From positions 1-64,000 of the forward strand of contig NZ_VORT01000006.1 in NCBI RefSeq assembly GCF_007997155.1: a stretch of 64,000 nt of DNA. Reading direction: 5' to 3'. Every line of letters starts with the position of its first letter. Position 1 is the first letter of the stretch. Under the pieces are notes generated by a model. That model searched no databases, had not been told where the DNA came from, and worked only from the letters and a program-made list of their open reading frames with translations. Shown here one piece after another: positions 60,530 through 64,000 of the stretch. This DNA is from Aequorivita antarctica. GTDB lineage: Bacteria; Bacteroidota; Bacteroidia; Flavobacteriales; Flavobacteriaceae. Both the position numbers and the translations under genes were made by a program.

Positions 60530-62323
60530 ATGAAGCGATTTCTTCTACAGCTTTTCGTTTTTTTCAGTATCACGGCTTCCTTTTCGCAAGACAAACACAA
60601 CATTGATTCCATAAACAAACTCTATGTTCAAGGACTTAATATTCCGCAGGATTCCATAGTTTCTTTATTTCAGAAAAATTTAAAAGACGCCGAAAAAATC
60701 TCATACGAGCTTGGCATGGCCGACGCCTATTCTCAACTCAGCTTGGTTTATGGCTATCAAGGGAAATATGAGGAAAGTGCTAAAAGTTCAATTGAAGGAA
60801 TAAAAATCTATGAAAGATTGAACAAATTGGACAGGGTAGCAGATTACTACGCTGAAATGGGTTACAGCATGAAATACCGCGATTTAAAGCAAGCGCTTTA
60901 TTATATGCAAAAGGGAAAAGCCGTTGCAGAAGCAAATAATTTTGAGAAAGAATTAAAAGATATTTATAACAATTACGGGGTCTTAAAAGAAATTAACCAA
61001 GAGTTGGACAGCGCACTTTATTATTATAATCGAGGTTTAGAAATTAAACTAAAGATTAATGATACCATTGGCATTCCGTATAGTTGGAGCAATATAGCTG
61101 GAGTTTATGGTTTGCAGGAAAATTATTCAAAGTCTAGGGAATATTTCAATAAATCACTTCAGCAAAGATTGGTTTGGGCAGATTCGTTGGGAATTGCAGA
61201 AAATTATACCCAGTTGGGTGAGGTTTTTATGGCAGAAAAGAAATGGAACGACGCAATTCCATTAATGCATAAATCATTGCCTATTTCGCTGAAAAAACAA
61301 TACCAAAACCTTACGCAGTACAACTATAAAATGCTTTCAGATATATACAAAAAACTGAATAACGCAGATTCGGCTTTGTATTATTTTGAGCAATATTCAA
61401 CGGTAAAAGATAGTGTGCATAGTATAAAAGTCCAGGAAAGCATCGCTGCTCTTAATATTGAATTTGAAACCGAAAAGAAGCAGAATGAAATCCTGCAACA
61501 ACGCGCTCAATTAGCAGTAAAGGATTTGGAAGTTCGCCGTAAAAACACCTTTATTTTTGGTAGTTTGGGTCTTGCTTTGGTCTTAGGATTATTGGGTTAT
61601 TTGCTTTATAACCAACAAAAACTGAAAAATCGCCAACTTAAAAAAGAAGGTGAACTAAAAACAGCTTTGGCACGAATAGAAACTCAAAACAAATTGCAGG
61701 AACAGCGTTTGCGAATTTCACGCGATCTGCACGACAACATTGGGGCGCAGCTTACCTTCATCATTTCCAGCATTGACAATCTGAAATTTGGGTTTACAGA
61801 CATCAGTGAAAAACTGGGCAATAAACTTAGCAATATTAGCAATTTCACCTCGCAGACCATTTATGAATTACGCGACACTATTTGGGCGATGAACAAGGAA
61901 AATATAACGTTCGAAGACCTGCAGGCGCGCATAGCCAACTTTATAGAGCACGCCAAGAATGCTTCCGATAGAATTGATTTTTCTTTTAATATAGATGAAA
62001 ACGTTGATGAAACACATGTTTTTTCTTCAGTGGAAGGCATGAACATTTACCGCATTATTCAAGAGGCTGTAAACAATTCCTTGAAGTATTCCTCGGCAGA
62101 TGAAATTGAGGTGAATATTTCTGAAAAAGAAAACCACTATCATATTGAAATCGCAGATAACGGTAAAGGTTTTGACCAAGATAACATTGACCCAGGCAAT
62201 GGTTTGAACAATATGAAAAAACGCGCTCGTGAAATTAAGGGTACACTTCAAATAAAGTCTTCAAAAAAGGGAACTTCCATATCGCTAAAAGCGCCAAAAT
62301 TCACTTCAGAAAAAATTAATTAA
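60530..62323 (+). CDS. TPR-containing sensor histidine kinase (HisKA_3 type)
   Basis: The 597-residue product has a signal peptide (FVFFSITASFSQ), a TPR-rich periplasmic region (~50-300), one membrane helix (~341-360, FIFGSLGLALVLGLLGYLLY), and a coiled-coil linker. The HisKA_3 dimerisation domain carries the phospho-acceptor H401 (SRDLHDNIGAQ), and the ATPase domain has VNNSLKYSSADE, DNGKGF and GNGLNNMKKRA. It should phosphorylate the response regulator encoded 77 bp downstream. The stop codon overlaps palindrome site 4 by 2 bases. Confidence 0.93.
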   Translation: MKRFLLQLFVFFSITASFSQDKHNIDSINKLYVQGLNIPQDSIVSLFQKNLKDAEKISYELGMADAYSQLSLVYGYQGKYEESAKSSIEGIKIYERLNKLDRVADYYAEMGYSMKYRDLKQALYYMQKGKAVAEANNFEKELKDIYNNYGVLKEINQELDSALYYYNRGLEIKLKINDTIGIPYSWSNIAGVYGLQENYSKSREYFNKSLQQRLVWADSLGIAENYTQLGEVFMAEKKWNDAIPLMHKSLPISLKKQYQNLTQYNYKMLSDIYKKLNNADSALYYFEQYSTVKDSVHSIKVQESIAALNIEFETEKKQNEILQQRAQLAVKDLEVRRKNTFIFGSLGLALVLGLLGYLLYNQQKLKNRQLKKEGELKTALARIETQNKLQEQRLRISRDLHDNIGAQLTFIISSIDNLKFGFTDISEKLGNKLSNISNFTSQTIYELRDTIWAMNKENITFEDLQARIANFIEHAKNASDRIDFSFNIDENVDETHVFSSVEGMNIYRIIQEAVNNSLKYSSADEIEVNISEKENHYHIEIADNGKGFDQDNIDPGNGLNNMKKRAREIKGTLQIKSSKKGTSISLKAPKFTSEKIN

Positions 62324-62370
62324 TACGTCAATTGCCCTATTTTCTCTGTAATTCTTAATATGTATTTTTA
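62322..62370 (+). promoter_or_regulatory. Palindrome site 4 with promoter of the response regulator gene
   Basis: AATACGTCAATTGCCCTATT (62322-62341), identical to site 1, is 21 nt before TATTTTTA (62363-62370). A second candidate -7, TATCTTTA, lies at 62372-62379. The response regulator ATG is at 62401. Autoregulation is likely. Confidence 0.6.
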
Positions 62371-62400
62371 GTATCTTTATAAACAACTAACCAACCGAAG

Positions 62401-63048
62401 ATGCTTAAAATTGCAATAGTTGACGATAACACATTCCTCATAAATGCGATAAAGGAAAAACTTTCCTTTTTTGACGACGTTACCGTAAAGCATACTTCAC
62501 TAAATGGCAGCGATCTTCTTACCAAACTTGAGGAAAAGCACAATCTCGATTTAATTTTGATGGATATTGAGATGCCCGTTCTTAATGGCATTGAAACCAC
62601 GCAGATAGTAAAACAGAAATACCCGCACATCAAAATAATTATGCTCACTGCGTTTGATAACGACGAACATATTTTTAATGCCATAAAAGCTGGCGCTGAT
62701 GGTTATTTGCTAAAAGAAATCAATCCAAAAGATTTATACGAAGGAATCGTTGAAACCTTAAATGGCGGTGCAGCGATGAATCCTTCCATAGCAATGAAAA
62801 CATTGAAATTGCTTCGGAATCCAATCGATATTCAAAACCCTCGAGACCAAGAGGAAATTTCACTTTCCACCCGCGAAGTTGAAGTTTTGGAACAGCTCAG
62901 CAAAGGGTTGAGTTATACTGTGATTGCAGATCATCTATTTCTTTCCCCGAGTACCGTTAGAAAACACATTGAAAATATCTACAAAAAACTTCAAGTGCAC
63001 AGCAAAATTGAAGCGGTTCAAAAAGCGCGAAACCACAATATTATTTAA
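62401..63048 (+). CDS. NarL/LuxR-family response regulator
   Basis: The 215-residue protein has a receiver domain with acidic pair D8-D9, phospho-acceptor D55 (LILMDIEMP), T83 and K105 (YLLKEI), and a C-terminal LuxR/GerE HTH (LSTREVEVLEQLSKGLSYTVIA, then LSPSTVRKHIENIYKKL). It pairs with the TPR histidine kinase upstream. The four palindromes around this locus have the size and symmetry expected for dimeric NarL-type binding and are its best candidate targets. Confidence 0.94.
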   Translation: MLKIAIVDDNTFLINAIKEKLSFFDDVTVKHTSLNGSDLLTKLEEKHNLDLILMDIEMPVLNGIETTQIVKQKYPHIKIIMLTAFDNDEHIFNAIKAGADGYLLKEINPKDLYEGIVETLNGGAAMNPSIAMKTLKLLRNPIDIQNPRDQEEISLSTREVEVLEQLSKGLSYTVIADHLFLSPSTVRKHIENIYKKLQVHSKIEAVQKARNHNII

Positions 63049-63124
63049 GGTTTATCTTTTATAAAAATAGTTGTAGTTTTAGGGTTTGTTTCAAAAAAAA
63101 TCTTCAAAAGATTAAACTATCCCT

Positions 63125-64000
63125 ATGAAAAAACTACTCTCCTTTACACTTTTATTTCTTTTATTTTCATCGCTTTCAATGTTTTCACAGGAAAAAAATC
63201 CTGTAATTGAAAACATTCAAAAAGAAGCTTATGAAAATTCACAACTTGAAATCCTAGGTCACGAATTACTTGATGATATTGGCCCCCGATTGGTGGGAAC
63301 GCCACAAATGCAACAGGCTCATGATTGGGCCGTAGCCAAATATAAAACTTGGGGTATTTCCGCAGAAAACCAGCAATGGGGCGAGTGGAAAGGCTGGGAG
63401 CGAGGCATTACGCATATTGATATGGTTTCGCCCAGAGTGCAAACTTTGGATGGAACCCAATTAGCTTGGAATCCTGGCACGTCTTCAAAAGGAGTAACTG
63501 CTGAATTGATTGTTATTCCCGAAATAAAAGATTCTATTTCTTTTAAAAATTGGTTGCCGAATGTAAAAGGTAAAATTGTGATGATCGCGATGAATCAACC
63601 CACCGGAAGACCTGACGAGAATTGGAAGGAATTTGCCACACCCGAATCTTTTGAAAAAATGAAGAAGGAAAGGGATGAACAGACTGAAACTTGGAACGAA
63701 AATATAAAACGAAGCGGTTACGACAGAAGAAGTATAATTCCCGCTTTGGAAGAAGCTGGCGCAGTTGGGATTGTTGATTCTTATTGGTCAAAAGGTTTTG
63801 GTGTGAACAAAATTTTCAGTGCCCGTACCAAGAAAATTCCAACGGTAGATCTTGAATTGGAAGATTACACGATGCTTTACAGAATGGTAGAACACGGTGA
63901 CAAGCCGAAAATCCACGTAGTGGCGGAATCGAAAGATTTGGGAAGAGTGCCAACTTTTAATACAATAGCAGAAATAAAAGGAACTGAAAAACCCGAGGAA
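63125..64000 (+). CDS. M28 family peptidase, 5' part
   Basis: The frame opens at ATG 63125 and runs to the right edge (292 codons seen). It starts with signal peptide MKKLLSFTLLFLLFSSLSMFSQ, followed by HELLDDIGPRLVGTPQMQQA, typical of the start of M28 zinc aminopeptidases/carboxypeptidase Q-like enzymes. A PA-like region (KGKIVMIAMNQP... AGAVGIVDSYWSKGFG) follows. The zinc-binding catalytic part lies outside the window, so activity cannot be checked. Confidence 0.85.
   Translation, partial: MKKLLSFTLLFLLFSSLSMFSQEKNPVIENIQKEAYENSQLEILGHELLDDIGPRLVGTPQMQQAHDWAVAKYKTWGISAENQQWGEWKGWERGITHIDMVSPRVQTLDGTQLAWNPGTSSKGVTAELIVIPEIKDSISFKNWLPNVKGKIVMIAMNQPTGRPDENWKEFATPESFEKMKKERDEQTETWNENIKRSGYDRRSIIPALEEAGAVGIVDSYWSKGFGVNKIFSARTKKIPTVDLELEDYTMLYRMVEHGDKPKIHVVAESKDLGRVPTFNTIAEIKGTEKPEE

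Noticed and set aside
1-64000. rRNA, tRNA, IS transposase and phage genes
   Set aside because: None could be recognised on either strand; the mobile-looking units are the small IVS-like cassettes and repeats only.

Overview
The window reads as chromosome of a member of the Flavobacteriaceae (Bacteroidota). The evidence is the TAnnTTTG-type -7 promoter elements, type IX secretion sorting domains, a GLPGLI protein beside a TonB-type receptor, TPR/LuxR membrane regulators, and families typical of the group (GSCFA, DUF4230, DUF5522, DUF6252, fused E1 alpha/beta). I cannot name the genus. No rRNA, tRNA, CRISPR array, complete IS or phage region was seen.

Layout. 0-4 kb: end of a T9SS cargo protein, a TPR/LuxR regulator and a DUF1206 membrane protein. 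4-8 kb: a two-gene NUDIX + PLD-nuclease/SF2-helicase/DUF3427 operon that looks like a defence or repair module. 8-13 kb: soluble and membrane pyrophosphatases, a deoxynucleoside kinase and an unknown exported protein. 13-18 kb: a GLPGLI protein and outer-membrane receptor split by a GxxExxY cassette, then DUF4230 and rhodanese genes. 18-20 kb: aromatic amino acid hydroxylase. 20-37 kb: a TetR regulator followed by a long phenylacetyl-CoA (paa) operon, order E-A-B-C-D-G-H-I-(ypfJ)-J-Z-crotonase-(Roco)-Y. 37-40.5 kb: a 2-oxoacid dehydrogenase E2 and fused E1. 40.5-47 kb: a second TPR/LuxR regulator, a T9SS protein, a DUF4136 lipoprotein and urocanase. 47-58 kb: housekeeping genes (era, der, alaS) with LemA/TPM, MerR and M23 genes. 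58-64 kb: GSCFA, a DUF6252 lipoprotein, and a TPR histidine kinase/response regulator pair followed by an M28 peptidase.

How it works together. The paa operon covers epoxidation, ring opening and beta-oxidation of phenylacetyl-CoA. A TetR gene sits upstream, and a perfect dyad lies inside the paaE promoter. No phenylacetate-CoA ligase is present; the adjacent E1/E2 and the phenylalanine hydroxylase suggest that aromatic amino acids feed this region.

Main unusual signals. (1) Four small genes, two GxxExxY and two 23S-IVS-type four-helix-bundle genes, each sit in an operon junction between inverted repeats, like 23S rRNA intervening sequences moved into mRNAs; a fifth survives as a remnant. 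(2) An LRR-Roc-COR protein with a C-terminal TOPRIM/DUF4435-like domain, an AriB-like effector, is inserted in the paa operon. (3) A 20-bp palindrome occurs four times around the two-component system, each time exactly 21 nt before a -7-like element; one copy may drive a small RNA. (4) Dispersed intergenic repeats have been absorbed in frame into PaaH (twice) and the GSCFA protein.
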